A DNA stretch of 64,000 bases from Pararhizobium sp. A13 (GCF_040126305.1 NZ_CP149510.1:355001-419000); one strand, 5' to 3'. Shown: positions 16,332 through 27,471, numbered from the stretch's first letter. The notes: generated by a model not told the origin, from the sequence alone. Numbers and translations: made by a program.

Positions 16332-17384
16332 TCACAGCCCCAGCATGCGCCGGTTGGCCGCTTCGTCGGTGCCGCTGTCGGCGAAGTCGTCGAAGGCCTT
16401 TTCGGTGACGCGGATGATGTGATGCTTGACGAATTCAGCGCCTTCCCGCGCGCCGTCTTCCGGATGCTTCAGGGCGCATTCCCATTCGACCACGGCCCAG
16501 CCGTCGAAATCGTTGGCTGCCATCTTGGAGAAGATCGCGCCGAAATCGACCTGGCCATCGCCGAGCGAACGGAAGCGACCGGCCCGGTTGACCCAGCCCT
16601 GATAGCCGCCATAGACGCCCTGCCGGCCGGTCGGATTGAACTCGGCATCCTTGACGTGGAACATCCGGATGCGGTCCTTGTAGATGTCGATGTTTTCGAG
16701 ATAGTCGAGGCACTGCAGCACGTAGTGCGAGGGATCGTAGAGCATATTGGCGCGGGTATGGTTGCCGGTGCGCTCCAGGAACATCTCGTAGGTGATGCCG
16801 TCATGCAGGTCTTCGCCGGGGTGGATCTCGTAGCAGACGTCGACGCCGCAATCTTCGGCATGGTCGAGGATCGGCTTCCAGCGGCGGGCAAGCTCGTCAA
16901 AGGCGGTCTCCACCAGGCCGGCCGGGCGCTGTGGCCAGGGATAGACGAAGGGCCAGGCAAGCGCGCCGGAAAAGCTCGCCATCGCGTTGAGGCCGAGATT
17001 TTTCGACGCCGTCAGCGCCAGCTTGACCTGATCGACGGCCCACGCCTGCCGCGCCTTCGGATTGCCGCGGACTTCGGGCGCAGCAAAACCGTCGAAGGCT
17101 TCGTCATAGGCGGGGTGGACGGCAACGAGCTGCCCCTGAAGATGGGTCGAGAGTTCGGTCACCTCGATGCCGTTGTCGCGCGCAGTCCCGGCGAACTCGT
17201 CGCAATAGGTCTTCGATTCCGCCGCTCGTCTCAGGTCGATGAGCCGGCCGTCCCAGCTCGGCACCTGCACGCCCTTGTAGCCGCAATCGGCGGCCCATTT
17301 GGTGATCTCTCCCCACGAGTTGAACGGGGCGGCATCGCCGGCGAATTGAGCGAGAAAGAGCGCGGGGCCCTTGATGGTCTTCAT
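16332..17384 (-). CDS. sugar phosphate isomerase/epimerase (xylose isomerase-like TIM barrel)
   Basis: A 350-aa protein of the AP-endonuclease 2/xylose isomerase-like TIM-barrel family. Likely metal ligands are visible in order: Glu in VCYEIHPGED, Asp in YDPSHY, His in FHVKDAEF and Glu in AVVEWECA. The ATG at 17384 has GGAGGA upstream. Homologues isomerise, epimerise or dehydrate keto-sugars and cyclitols (IolE-like and similar). It sits between the ABC transporter genes and a Gfo/Idh/MocA dehydrogenase on the same strand, which points to one catabolic route. It lies after the terminator-like hairpin at 17.6 kb. Confidence 0.87.
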   Translation of the reverse strand: MKTIKGPALFLAQFAGDAAPFNSWGEITKWAADCGYKGVQVPSWDGRLIDLRRAAESKTYCDEFAGTARDNGIEVTELSTHLQGQLVAVHPAYDEAFDGFAAPEVRGNPKARQAWAVDQVKLALTASKNLGLNAMASFSGALAWPFVYPWPQRPAGLVETAFDELARRWKPILDHAEDCGVDVCYEIHPGEDLHDGITYEMFLERTGNHTRANMLYDPSHYVLQCLDYLENIDIYKDRIRMFHVKDAEFNPTGRQGVYGGYQGWVNRAGRFRSLGDGQVDFGAIFSKMAANDFDGWAVVEWECALKHPEDGAREGAEFVKHHIIRVTEKAFDDFADSGTDEAANRRMLGL

Positions 17385-17588
17385 CTGTCGTCTCCTCCGT
17401 CGAAAGAAGGGCCGCTCATCCCGGCCACATCGATCAAATCTTGAAAAACCTCTCCGTCGCACGCCAATATAGTAGCAACGGCTTAACCTGAAACGTTGCA
17501 GGACGCCCGGAAGCTATCATGTTTGCGTCACTGGGCAATCAGCTTCGACATAAAATTTCGAGAACGTCGGGCAATCACGGTGACAATG

Positions 17589-17621
17589 AAAAGCTGCCCG
17601 CCGCATCGCGCGACAGGCAGC
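17589..17621 (-). terminator. terminator-like hairpin after the sugar-binding protein gene
   Basis: On the minus strand GCTGCC (17616-17621) pairs with GGCAGC (17593-17598) around a GC-rich loop and is followed by TTTT. It lies about 20 bases past the binding-protein stop and about 200 bases before the isomerase gene. It may cut down expression of the two enzyme genes relative to the transporter. Confidence 0.5.
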
Positions 17622-17639
17622 CCAAGCGTCAGATCAGCA

Positions 17640-18593
17640 TCAGAACGGCGAATCCGGGAAGTAGAAGTCCTTCGCATTATCCTTGGTGATCAGCGTCGCA
17701 TCGATGGTGTAGACGCCGCGAACCGGGACCTGGCCGTAGAAATTGGCAACCGTCATCTCGAGCGCGGTACCGACCATTGCCGGCGGATAGAGCACGTCGA
17801 CCGGGATCATCTTGTCGCCGTCCATGACCTTCTTGACCATATCCTTCGAGCCGGCGCCGGCCACGACATACTGGATGTCCGTGCGCTTGGCCTGCTCAAT
17901 CGCCTGCAGCACGCCGACTGCCATGTCGTCGTCCTGGCACCAGACCACGTCGATCTTAGGGTACTTGGTCAGATAATCCTGCATGACCTTGAAGGCGTCG
18001 TCGCGGTTCCAGTTGCCGAACTGGCGATCGAGGACCTTGACGTTGGAGCCTTCGATGCCCTTGTCGAAACCGTCCTGGCGCTGCTGGTCGATCGGGATCG
18101 GCAGACCGCGGATGACGACGACTTCTGCTTCCGGCGTCGTTGCCTTGATATATTCGCCCGCCGTCTGGCCCATCGCCGGGTTGTTACCGGCGATGTAGAG
18201 GTCGCGAACGGAGTTGTCGTTGACGCTCGGCGCGCGGTCGACGAGCGTAACGAACGTGCCCTTGCCCTTGACTTCCTTGATGGCGTTGACCAGCGGATCC
18301 GGATCGGACGGCAGGATGACAAGGGCGTCGATGCCCTGAGTCTCGAGGTCCTGCACGGCATTGGCCTGACTTGCCGGGTCCGGCGACGTCTTGACGATGA
18401 CGTTGAGGCCCGGATGCTGCTCCATCAGGAGCTTGGCGACCCGCTCGGCATGGAACACGACGCCAGCGGTCCAGCCATGGTCGGCGGCCGGGATCGAAAC
18501 GCCGATCGTGACCTTCTTCTGCTCCTGCGCGTGGGCAACGCCGGTCAGCGCCATGATGGCGACGGCTGCAACGCCCATTAGTCCTTTACGCAT
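17640..18593 (-). CDS. sugar ABC transporter periplasmic binding protein
   Basis: A 317-aa type I periplasmic binding protein (ribose-binding-like). Residues 1-23 are a Sec signal peptide (MRKGLMGVAAVAIMALTGVAHA, cut before QEQKK). The mature protein opens with VTIGVSIPAADHGWTAGVVF and has the two-lobe pattern DALVILPSDPDPLVNAIKEV, VTLVDRAPSVND and VVWCQDDDMAVGVLQAIEQA. It is the last of three transporter genes transcribed from 21.26 kb. The ligand is a monosaccharide or sugar alcohol by family, not known more closely. Confidence 0.92.
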   Translation of the reverse strand: MRKGLMGVAAVAIMALTGVAHAQEQKKVTIGVSIPAADHGWTAGVVFHAERVAKLLMEQHPGLNVIVKTSPDPASQANAVQDLETQGIDALVILPSDPDPLVNAIKEVKGKGTFVTLVDRAPSVNDNSVRDLYIAGNNPAMGQTAGEYIKATTPEAEVVVIRGLPIPIDQQRQDGFDKGIEGSNVKVLDRQFGNWNRDDAFKVMQDYLTKYPKIDVVWCQDDDMAVGVLQAIEQAKRTDIQYVVAGAGSKDMVKKVMDGDKMIPVDVLYPPAMVGTALEMTVANFYGQVPVRGVYTIDATLITKDNAKDFYFPDSPF

Positions 18594-18661
18594 GTTTCTC
18601 TCTCCCTGGTGAATGCGGGTCTTGCAGTCTTCTTGACCGGGCGACCCATGAACCCGGTTGT

Positions 18662-19666
18662 TCACGATTTCCGCACAAGCGAGCGCTGAACGAGCATCGC
18701 GATGATGATGATCGCACCCTGGATGGCGCCGATCAGATACTCGCTGATGAAATTGGAAAGCAGCATGATGTTGCCGACGAGTTCGAGGATGAAGGCGCCG
18801 CAGATCGTGCCCCAGACACGTCCCGCCCCGCCTTTGAGCGCCGTGCCGCCGACCACGACGGCGGTGATCGCCTGCAGCTCCCAGAGGATGCCGGTCGTCG
18901 CCGATGTCGACCCGAGCCGCGGTACGTAGAGAAGCACGGCGATCGCAACGCACAGCCCCTGGATGACGAAGGCGATGGTGCGCACGCGGTTGACCGGGAT
19001 GCCGGAATAGCGGGCGACGTCGCTGTTGGAACCGACCGCCACAACATGCCGGCCATAGCGGGTGCGATAAAGAACGAATGCGGCAACGCCGGTGACCGCA
19101 AGAATGACCGCGATGGGAACCGGCATGCCGAGGATCGAGCCGAAATAGGCGGGACGGTACATTTCCTGAAGTTCCGGCTCGCGCAGCGTGATCGCCCCGC
19201 CCTGCGACAGCCAGGTCGTCAGGCCGCGGTAGATGCCCATCGTGCCAAGGGTCGCGATAAATGGCTCGATGCGGCCCACCGTTGTGATGAGGCCGTTTGC
19301 CAGCCCGCAGAGGGCGCCTGCAATCACCGTGAAGAGAACGGCCGCTGTCAGCATCAGGGCCGGATCGGCAATGACACCCGAATTCATGAACAGGATCATC
19401 AGGCTTGCGACAAAGGCAACCATCGAACCCACGGACAAATCCAGATCGCCCGAGGAGATGACGAAGGTCGCGCCGACCGCGATGATGGCGATGAAGGCGC
19501 TGCGGGTCGCGACATTGGCGAGGTTGGTGATGCCGATGAAATTCGGATTGACGATCGCGCCGAGAATGAGGAGCAGCACCAAGGCCGCGAAGGGTGCGAC
19601 AGCCCGAAGGTCGATATCCCGCCAGGTCCGGCGCCGGATTTCCCGGGTTTCCTCGTTCACGCTCAT
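18662..19666 (-). CDS. sugar ABC transporter permease (RbsC-like)
   Basis: A 334-aa inner-membrane permease of the ribose/galactose CUT2 class, with about 8-10 hydrophobic segments. Family marks are NPNFIGITNLANVATRSAFI, ISSGDLDLSVGSMVAF (the conserved GxDLSVG loop) and GRHVVAVGSN near the ATPase-coupling helix. I prefer ATG at 19666, 11 bases after GGGAGG. An in-frame ATG at 19690 would add eight residues but has no usable ribosome site. It is the second gene of the transporter operon. Confidence 0.92.
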   Translation of the reverse strand: MSVNEETREIRRRTWRDIDLRAVAPFAALVLLLILGAIVNPNFIGITNLANVATRSAFIAIIAVGATFVISSGDLDLSVGSMVAFVASLMILFMNSGVIADPALMLTAAVLFTVIAGALCGLANGLITTVGRIEPFIATLGTMGIYRGLTTWLSQGGAITLREPELQEMYRPAYFGSILGMPVPIAVILAVTGVAAFVLYRTRYGRHVVAVGSNSDVARYSGIPVNRVRTIAFVIQGLCVAIAVLLYVPRLGSTSATTGILWELQAITAVVVGGTALKGGAGRVWGTICGAFILELVGNIMLLSNFISEYLIGAIQGAIIIIAMLVQRSLVRKS

Positions 19667-19732
19667 ATCCAAACCAACCTCCCGTCCCATTCTCTCTGGG
19701 ATTTTCTTCTCTTGTCGCGTCTTCGCGCGCGG

Positions 19733-21259
<1,527 letters not shown>

Positions 21260-21297
21260 CACGTCCTCCCCTGCGGCTCCCATCCGCTTGAACGTTG

Positions 21298-21332
21298 TGT
21301 AAACCTTTACATAGATCATGTAAAGGTTTACA
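21298..21332. promoter_or_regulatory. tandem LacI-type operators between the sugar ABC operon and its regulator
   Basis: Two 14-bp perfect palindromes of the form TGTAAANNTTTACA lie at 21298-21311 (NN = CC) and 21319-21332 (NN = GG). Each is the reverse complement of the other, so the whole 35-bp block is itself an inverted repeat. Their centres are 21 bp apart, two helical turns, so two repressor dimers could bind the same DNA face. They lie 39 bases upstream of the ABC ATPase start and about 90 bases before the divergent lacI-type gene. Confidence 0.8.
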
Positions 21333-21421
21333 TCTGGGCACAACACAGAATTTCTGAGGCCGCCCTTTGACCTCAGGGGAAGTCTGTGTAGTGTCCCGCC
21401 GAGCTAACAAGGCAGAGCGCA

Positions 21422-22453
21422 GTGTCGAATTCCACGCCGGCAACAATCGAGGACGTCGCCCGCATCGCCGAGGTTTCGATCGCGACGGTCTCGCGGGCCA
21501 TCCACATGCCGGAGAAGGTGGCGAACTCGACGCGACTCAAGGTAAACCAGGCGATTGCCGTAACCGGCTACACCACCAATGCCATGGCGCGCAGCCTGAG
21601 GCTTGGCCGGTCGAACATGATCCTCGTCGTGGCGCCCGATATCGGCGACCCGAACTTCTCCAACATTCTGGTCGGGCTCGAGAACGAGGCGCGATCGCAT
21701 GGCTACGGCGTGCTGATCGGCCATACGCAGAACGATGCCCAGCGCGGGTTGGAATATCTGAAGTTTCTCAACTCCAACCAGGCGGCCGGGCTCATCCTGT
21801 TCACCGGCATCCTGCCGTTCGGCCACCAAGCCATGACAGCGCGCCTGCCGCCCAGCGTCGGCGTCTTCGAACCGGTGTACAACGGCGGCATTCCCTATGT
21901 CGGCGTCGATGATACCGAAGGCGCGCGCAAGGCGGTCGACCTTCTGCTTGCCGAAGGCCATCGCAAGATCGCCTTTATCGGCGACTCGCGCACCCGGCTG
22001 GCCTATAGCCGGCGGCGCACGGGCTATGAGGCAGGACTGGACGCAGCCGGCGTCGGTGCCGATCTTCGCATCGTGCTCGAAGGCGACGGCACGATCGAAA
22101 GCGGGCGGCTGGCAGTCGAGCAGCTTTTCATGCGCGATACGCTGCCGACGGCCTTCATGTGCGTCAACGACCAGACCGCGATCGGCGTGATGATCGGCCT
22201 TGCCGCGCGCGGCTATGATATACCGCGGGACTTTTCGGTGACCGGCTTCGATGACGTGCCGCAGGCCGTCTTCATGTCCCCGGCGCTCACCACGATCCGC
22301 CAGCCACGGACGCTGATCGGCAAGCATGCGATGGCGCTGCTACTGGAACTTCTCTCCGACGGCCAGCCGGCCGAAACGGAAATCCTGTTGCGCCCCGATC
22401 TCGTCGTCCGGAACTCGGTTTCAGCGCCGTCGCGCCAATGGATGAAGCGGTGA
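21422..22453 (+). CDS. LacI family transcriptional regulator of the sugar ABC locus
   Basis: A 343-aa LacI/GalR regulator. The helix-turn-helix and hinge are TIEDVARIAEVSIATVSRAI through ARSLRLGRSNMI; a periplasmic-binding-protein-like effector domain follows (ILVVAPDIGDPNFSNILVGL, GFDDVPQAVFMSPALTTIRQ). The start is GTG at 21422. It is transcribed away from the transporter genes, with two matched operators between, so repression of the transporter, and perhaps of itself, with release by a sugar ligand is likely. Confidence 0.93.
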   Translation: MSNSTPATIEDVARIAEVSIATVSRAIHMPEKVANSTRLKVNQAIAVTGYTTNAMARSLRLGRSNMILVVAPDIGDPNFSNILVGLENEARSHGYGVLIGHTQNDAQRGLEYLKFLNSNQAAGLILFTGILPFGHQAMTARLPPSVGVFEPVYNGGIPYVGVDDTEGARKAVDLLLAEGHRKIAFIGDSRTRLAYSRRRTGYEAGLDAAGVGADLRIVLEGDGTIESGRLAVEQLFMRDTLPTAFMCVNDQTAIGVMIGLAARGYDIPRDFSVTGFDDVPQAVFMSPALTTIRQPRTLIGKHAMALLLELLSDGQPAETEILLRPDLVVRNSVSAPSRQWMKR

Positions 22454-22633
22454 CCTCGAAGGCCACGCCGCGATCGGTCTTCAAGGCGAAGCGTCAGTAT
22501 CTGTTCTGTTGGCTTGATTAAAGTCAAAGCCTTCATTGCGGCAGCGGCGGCATGCGGTTGCGTCGCGAATGACAGCCAGTGGCCGGCCCGCTGCGGACCT
22601 TGCTGACGCCGCGCGTGACGTCAAGGTAGAGTA

Positions 22634-23656
22634 CTAATCCCGCTTGTCCCCGAATGGAAAGATCGTTTTCCAATCGTCCTTCATGTCGACGACAGTCCAG
22701 CCATTGTCCCTGGCGGCGTCGAGCGACTTGTCGAGATGGCCGATAGAGGAATTGCGGTCGTAGGCCCATTCGCGGATGTCATCGGTGTGATGCACGATGA
22801 GCGCCAACCGGCGTCCCCCTCCGCCTGACGCCCATTGCAGCATCTGGAGATCACCGTCCGAGTTGCCGAATGCAGCGATGGGACGACGGCCAATGTGTTC
22901 ATGGATGCCAACGGGCTTGCCCGCCTTGTCGTCAATGAAATTGATCTCTGGCAGCCGCATCAGTACAGGCACGCCGCCACGCATCAGGAAATCTGTCTTG
23001 CCACTGCTGCCGACGACCTGCTCCGGCGGGATACCATAGACCGTCTCCGACCAAGGACGCATGAAGTCGATGCCGCCGCCGGAGACGATGAAGGTCTTGA
23101 AACCATTGTCCCGCAAATAGGTCAGCACCTCCAGCATCGGCTGGTAGACCATCTCCGTGTAGGGGCGCTTGGTCACCGGGTGCCTGGCGGTGCCAATCCA
23201 GTCGCGGACGATCTGGTCGAACTCATCGGTGGTCATGCCTGAATGTGTGGCCGCGACAATCTGCATGATCGCCGGCTCGCCACCCGAGAGCGCGGTCTTC
23301 ATATCACCCTTCAGCAGCGAGGCGAAGGGGTCGTTCGTCTTCCACTCGGGATGCTGCGGGGCGAGTACCTTGACGCGGTCGAGAGCGAACAGAAGCTGGA
23401 AATACATGGGCTGCTCGGCCCATAGCGTTCCATCATTGTCAAAGGTAGCGATACGCTCGTCGACCGGAACAAAGTCCGGTGAACCTTCCTTTGTCACCGT
23501 CTCGACAAAGGCCACGATTGCCTGCTTGGCCGCCGTGTCATTCCAGGATGGCAATGGGTCCGCGCCGTTTGCCGTGGCAGGTGGCACCACTGCTGTTGCG
23601 GCCAGCATCAACAAGGCCGAGATTTTCAACATCAGCCGCCGTGAAATATCTGTCAT
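22634..23656 (-). CDS. exported HAD-superfamily hydrolase
   Basis: A 340-aa HAD hydrolase, probably a periplasmic phosphatase. The N-terminus has an export signal with a Tat-like SRRLMLK followed by a hydrophobic core to about residue 32. Motif I is TFDNDGTLW (Asp73, Asp75), motif II is in FIVSGGGIDFMRPW, and motif IV is FGNSDGDLQML. ATG at 23656 follows GGGAGGGG. It is transcribed in the same direction as the sulfatase upstream, although a hairpin lies between them. I know of no defined substrate for this subgroup. Confidence 0.85.
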   Translation of the reverse strand: MTDISRRLMLKISALLMLAATAVVPPATANGADPLPSWNDTAAKQAIVAFVETVTKEGSPDFVPVDERIATFDNDGTLWAEQPMYFQLLFALDRVKVLAPQHPEWKTNDPFASLLKGDMKTALSGGEPAIMQIVAATHSGMTTDEFDQIVRDWIGTARHPVTKRPYTEMVYQPMLEVLTYLRDNGFKTFIVSGGGIDFMRPWSETVYGIPPEQVVGSSGKTDFLMRGGVPVLMRLPEINFIDDKAGKPVGIHEHIGRRPIAAFGNSDGDLQMLQWASGGGGRRLALIVHHTDDIREWAYDRNSSIGHLDKSLDAARDNGWTVVDMKDDWKTIFPFGDKRD

Positions 23657-23771
23657 CGTCCCCTCCCAATGTTTTCTGCCTGCCATGTTCTAATGCGTTA
23701 GACGTCGTATCTGGGTCAGCAAAGCTGTTACGCGGCTAGGACATCCACGGTTACAAACTCCAAAAGGACAA

Positions 23772-23797
23772 ACGGGCAGCCCTTCCGGGCCGCCCGT
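23772..23797 (-). terminator. hairpin downstream of the sulfatase
   Basis: ACGGGC (23772-23777) pairs with GCCCGT (23792-23797), and an inner GCCC/GGGC pair extends the stem with one unpaired base on each side. On the minus strand it is followed by TTGTCCTTTTG, a weak T tract. It lies 19 bases past the sulfatase stop and could be a leaky terminator before the HAD gene. Confidence 0.5.
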
Positions 23798-23815
23798 CGT
23801 CTTGACCGTTCTCGA

Positions 23816-25501
23816 CTAGTTGCCTGGCTTGTTCTTGACCGCCGCGTCGATCTGCCTCTTCACAGCATCCAGGTTGAAGGAGGCCGGGTCCTGCATCGGC
23901 GGGTAGTCAACCGCCGTGAGGGCAAGTTTGGCGACTTCCTCCTGAACACTGACGAAGCGCCAGAACTCGCGAGCAAAGAAGTCATTCATGTAGCCTCCAC
24001 CGAGGTCATTGAGGTTTTGCTCGCCAATCGATGGTGTCCGCTCGAATGGATCCTGACGGATATTGACCATCGTGGGCATGTCCGTTGTTACCTTCGCACC
24101 AGGCCAACCCTGCGGCTGTTGATAGAACTGGAACTTGAAGTCACCGATGCGAACTGCACCCAGATGGGGGCCGCCGAAGTAGAAAAATTCATTGCGCGCG
24201 GACGGCCCTTTGCCCTGCAGCAGGTCCAGCTGGTTGTAGCCGTCGAGGTGGTTCTTGTAGGTCTGCTCACCCAGCTTCACGCCCTTGAGCAACTGGTCGG
24301 TGATGTCGGGGTTGCCGGCTGCGGCCACGAGCGTGGGGAACCAATCCAGGGCCGAGTAGATGCCGTTCTCGACCGTGCCCGGCTTGATCTTGCCCGGCCA
24401 GCGGATGATGGCCGGCGCACGGAAGCCGCCTTCCATCACGGTACCCTTGGTGCCCTTGAACGGGGTCATGCCGCCGTCGGGCCATGTAAACACCTCCGCC
24501 CCATTGTCGGTGGTGAAAACGACGATGGTGTTGTCAGTCTCGCCCGCATCCTCCACGCATTTCAGGATGGTGCCGACGCTGTCATCCAGCTGTGCCATGC
24601 CAGCTTCTTCGAGGCCGTAGTTGGTGTCGCTGTTCATCAGGGCCTGATATTTGGGCGACAGAAATGTCCAGACGTGCATGCGCGTCGTGTTGTGCCAGAC
24701 AAAGAACGGTTTTCCGTCGGTTTTGGCTTTGTCCATGAAGTCGCACGAAGCCTTGACCAGCACTTCATCGAAGGTTCCCATGTCGTATTTGGCCTTGGGC
24801 ATGATGTCATGCATGTTCGGCACGTTGGACATGTCGGGGAAAGGCGCCAGGGGACCCTCGTCCACGATCCTCTGCTTGCCGATCTTGCCCCAACGCGGCT
24901 GCTCGGTCGTGTCGTCCGTATCCGTTGCAAAGCTGTGCACTACATTGCGCGGCCCGACTTTGTCACGGTACGACTGGTCATTCGGGAACGAATACCAGTA
25001 GGGGTCTGACATCGCGTCGAGGTGATAGAGGTACCCGAAGAACTCATCAAAGCCATGCAGTGTCGGCAGAAACTTGTTCAAATCGCCGAGATGATTCTTG
25101 CCGAACTGGCCGGTGGCGTAGCCCTCGGTTTTGAGGACTGCGGCGAGGGTCACCGCCTTATCCGGCATGCCGACGTCCGCGCCAGCCTGACCGACGGTCG
25201 TCAGGCCTGTGCGCAATGGGATCTCACCGGTGATGAAACTCGCCCGGCCCGCCGTGCAACTCGCCTCGGCATAATAGTCGGTGAACATCATGCCCTCGGC
25301 GGCGAGCCTGTCGAGGTTGGGCGTCTTCCCGGACATTATGCCCCGGTGATACGCACCGATATTGAACCAACCAACGTCATCACCCATGATGACAACGATG
25401 TTGGGTTTTGGCTGCTGTTCCTGCGCGACTGCCGGTGCACCTATTGCGGTTGCGATGGCGGAAGCCAGCATACCAAAGCAAAGGTTTCTCGTGGTACTCA
25501 T
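23816..25501 (-). CDS. exported arylsulfatase-type sulfatase
   Basis: A 561-aa formylglycine sulfatase. Residues 1-27 are a Sec signal peptide ending GAPAVAQ. Metal ligands appear in IVVIMGDDVGWFNIG (Asp41-Asp42). The modified Cys82 lies in SCTAGRASFITGE, the C-x-A-x-R form of the sulfatase signature with Arg86 kept, so maturation by a formylglycine-generating enzyme would be needed; none is in the window. Further family segments are GQFGKNHLGD, FVWHNTTRMH and VVFTTDNGAE. It would release sulfate from an organic sulfate ester in the periplasm; the substrate is unknown. Confidence 0.92.
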   Translation of the reverse strand: MSTTRNLCFGMLASAIATAIGAPAVAQEQQPKPNIVVIMGDDVGWFNIGAYHRGIMSGKTPNLDRLAAEGMMFTDYYAEASCTAGRASFITGEIPLRTGLTTVGQAGADVGMPDKAVTLAAVLKTEGYATGQFGKNHLGDLNKFLPTLHGFDEFFGYLYHLDAMSDPYWYSFPNDQSYRDKVGPRNVVHSFATDTDDTTEQPRWGKIGKQRIVDEGPLAPFPDMSNVPNMHDIMPKAKYDMGTFDEVLVKASCDFMDKAKTDGKPFFVWHNTTRMHVWTFLSPKYQALMNSDTNYGLEEAGMAQLDDSVGTILKCVEDAGETDNTIVVFTTDNGAEVFTWPDGGMTPFKGTKGTVMEGGFRAPAIIRWPGKIKPGTVENGIYSALDWFPTLVAAAGNPDITDQLLKGVKLGEQTYKNHLDGYNQLDLLQGKGPSARNEFFYFGGPHLGAVRIGDFKFQFYQQPQGWPGAKVTTDMPTMVNIRQDPFERTPSIGEQNLNDLGGGYMNDFFAREFWRFVSVQEEVAKLALTAVDYPPMQDPASFNLDAVKRQIDAAVKNKPGN

Positions 25502-26126
25502 GGTTTACATCCTCCGTTTGCGTTTGCCCATGGCTCGGCACGATCGGGATTGCCCTCTTAGAGCAGAAGGATCTCCCCATCCTCTCGGTCGGGACGATTT
25601 GATGTTGTGACACTACGCGGCGCGGCGCCGCAGGAAGATCGGGTATTTTGGGTTTGTGAATGCCGCTCTGATTACTCGCCCAAAGGCTGGCGACAGGCGT
25701 AACCGCCATCGAGCGTCGATGGCCAGCAATGAGATATTTGCTATGGCGTCTGCCTGATTGTCAGCAGTCGTCCTGGGTGCGAGTATTGCACATCTTCGCC
25801 TTCGCCACCAGATTGAAGGCCCGCGTTGCAACACTTCGGTGCATCGGTGCCCTGGTGTATGACGTGTCCTACAATGCCAGCTCCAAGGGACTACGGCCAC
25901 GCAACCCTTTTTCCATGCGATCGGAGTGTCTGCATCTGGCGAAGCGTTGCACTCTGGTTGTCAGAACATTACCCGACGGGCGTTACCTAGCCCGCATCAT
26001 GTCCGAATTGCGGCACAAAAGCTGCCGCAGCTTCTCGCAATCGCTGGCCCGCAGCATTGCCACATCAGGTCGCAAAAGAGCCGGGAAGCTTCCGCTACCC
26101 GGTTCTTCTCGAAAATCAAGCCTGCA
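25502..26126. other. gene-poor gap between sulfatase and xylA
   Basis: About 620 bases with short open frames on both strands, none with a good ribosome site, a family resemblance or rhizobial-looking codon choice. It contains the likely xylA terminator near 26.1 kb and must hold the sulfatase promoter at its left end. It may be a decayed gene or foreign DNA, but I cannot identify any remnant. Confidence 0.5.
26074..26104 (-). terminator. probable terminator of the xylose operon
   Basis: On the minus strand AACCGGG (26098-26104) pairs with CCCGGCT (26079-26085), with one G-T pair, and is followed by CTTTTG. It lies 23 bases past the xylA stop. Confidence 0.5.
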
Positions 26127-27437
26127 TCAGACGTAGCGGTTGACGACGTTTTCCAAGAGTTCCTGCTTGCCGGATTTCGGCTGCGGATTGATGTCCCTGG
26201 TCTCGACATAGTCGGCGATTTCTGCCAGCGAATATTCGCCGCGCAGCATCTTCTGGCTTTCGGCCGAGTCCCAGCCGGCATAGCGATCGGCGAGCGGCTG
26301 CGACAGAGCCTTGTCCTCGATCATCTTCGCGGCAGCCTTCAGACCACGGGCACAGCAATCCATGCCGCCGATATGGCCGATCAAAAGATCCGCCGGATCG
26401 AGCGACTGGCGGCGCAGCTTACTGTCGAAGTTGGTGCCGCCGGTCTTGAAACCGCCGCCTGCCAGCACATGGTAGTAGGCGAGCGCCATTTCCGGAACGT
26501 TGTTCGGGAACTGGTCGGTATCCCAGCCGGACTGGTAGTCGTTGCGGTTCATGTCGATCGAGCCGAAGATGCCGAGCGCGTTGGCGAGCGCCAGTTCATG
26601 CTCGAAGGAATGGCCGGCAAGGATCGCATGCCCCTGCTCGATATTGACCTTCACTTCGTTTTCGAGCCCGTTCTTCTTCAGGAAGCCGTAGACCGTCGCG
26701 ACGTCGTAGTCATACTGGTGCTTGGTCGGCTCCTGTGGCTTCGGCTCGATCAGGATCGTCCCCTTGAAGCCGATCTTGTGCTTATATTCGACGACGAGGT
26801 TGAGGAAGCGGCCGAGCTGGTCGAGTTCGCGCTTCAGGTCGGTGTTGAGCAGGGTTTCATAGCCTTCGCGACCGCCCCAGAGAACGTAGTTCTCGCCGCC
26901 GAGCTTTTGCGTCGCGTCCATGCAGGTCTTCACCGTCGCAGCCGAGAACGCGAAGACGTCCGGATCCGGATTGGTGGCGGCACCCGACATGAAGCGGCGG
27001 TTGGAAAACAGGTTCGCCGTACCCCAAAGCAGCTTGACGCCGGTCGCGGCCTGCTTCTCAGCGAAATAGTCAACGATCTCATTGAGATTTTTCGTGTTCT
27101 CGGCGAAGTTCTTGCCTTCCGGGCGCACGTCGGCGTCGTGGAAGCAGTAGTAAGGCGAGCCAAGCAGCGAGAAGAATTCGAAGGCGACATCGGCCTTCAG
27201 CTTCGCGGCCTGCATCGTGTCCTCGAACCAGGGGCGCAGGAAGGTCTGGCCACCGAAGGGGTCGCCACCCGGCCAGGTGAAGGTGTGCCAGTAGGCAACG
27301 GCAAAGCGCAGGTGATCTTCCATACGTTTGCCGAGAACGATCTCGTCCGGCTGGTAGTGGCGGAAAGCCAGCGGATTGGTGCTGTCGGGCCCTTCATATT
27401 TGATCTTGGCGATATCGCCGAAGAAACCGGTACTCAT
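26127..27437 (-). CDS. xylA: xylose isomerase
   Basis: A 436-aa class II xylose isomerase converting D-xylose to D-xylulose. The catalytic His is in [13 protein letters not shown], metal ligands are in [17 protein letters not shown] and [13 protein letters not shown], and [19 protein letters not shown] holds the second-metal Asp residues. Length is exactly that of the long-form proteobacterial enzyme. The ATG at 27437 follows AGAGAGGATATTCCC; the longer frame upstream is a shadow. It is the last gene of the regulator-xylB-xylA unit, 34 bases after xylB. Confidence 0.97.
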   Translation of the reverse strand: MSTGFFGDIAKIKYEGPDSTNPLAFRHYQPDEIVLGKRMEDHLRFAVAYWHTFTWPGGDPFGGQTFLRPWFEDTMQAAKLKADVAFEFFSLLGSPYYCFHDADVRPEGKNFAENTKNLNEIVDYFAEKQAATGVKLLWGTANLFSNRRFMSGAATNPDPDVFAFSAATVKTCMDATQKLGGENYVLWGGREGYETLLNTDLKRELDQLGRFLNLVVEYKHKIGFKGTILIEPKPQEPTKHQYDYDVATVYGFLKKNGLENEVKVNIEQGHAILAGHSFEHELALANALGIFGSIDMNRNDYQSGWDTDQFPNNVPEMALAYYHVLAGGGFKTGGTNFDSKLRRQSLDPADLLIGHIGGMDCCARGLKAAAKMIEDKALSQPLADRYAGWDSAESQKMLRGEYSLAEIADYVETRDINPQPKSGKQELLENVVNRYV

Positions 27438-27471
27438 GGGAATATCCTCTCTGTCTTTTATTTGAACGGTG

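Noticed and set aside
15114..17444. A 776-codon plus-strand open frame opposite the dehydrogenase and isomerase genes
   Set aside because: It is a GC-driven antisense shadow of two genes with clear family motifs; its translation has no recognisable domain and it crosses the palindromic repeat.
25729..26136. A 135-codon open frame in the gap before xylA
   Set aside because: No ribosome site, no family likeness and atypical composition; it overlaps the xylA terminator and stop.
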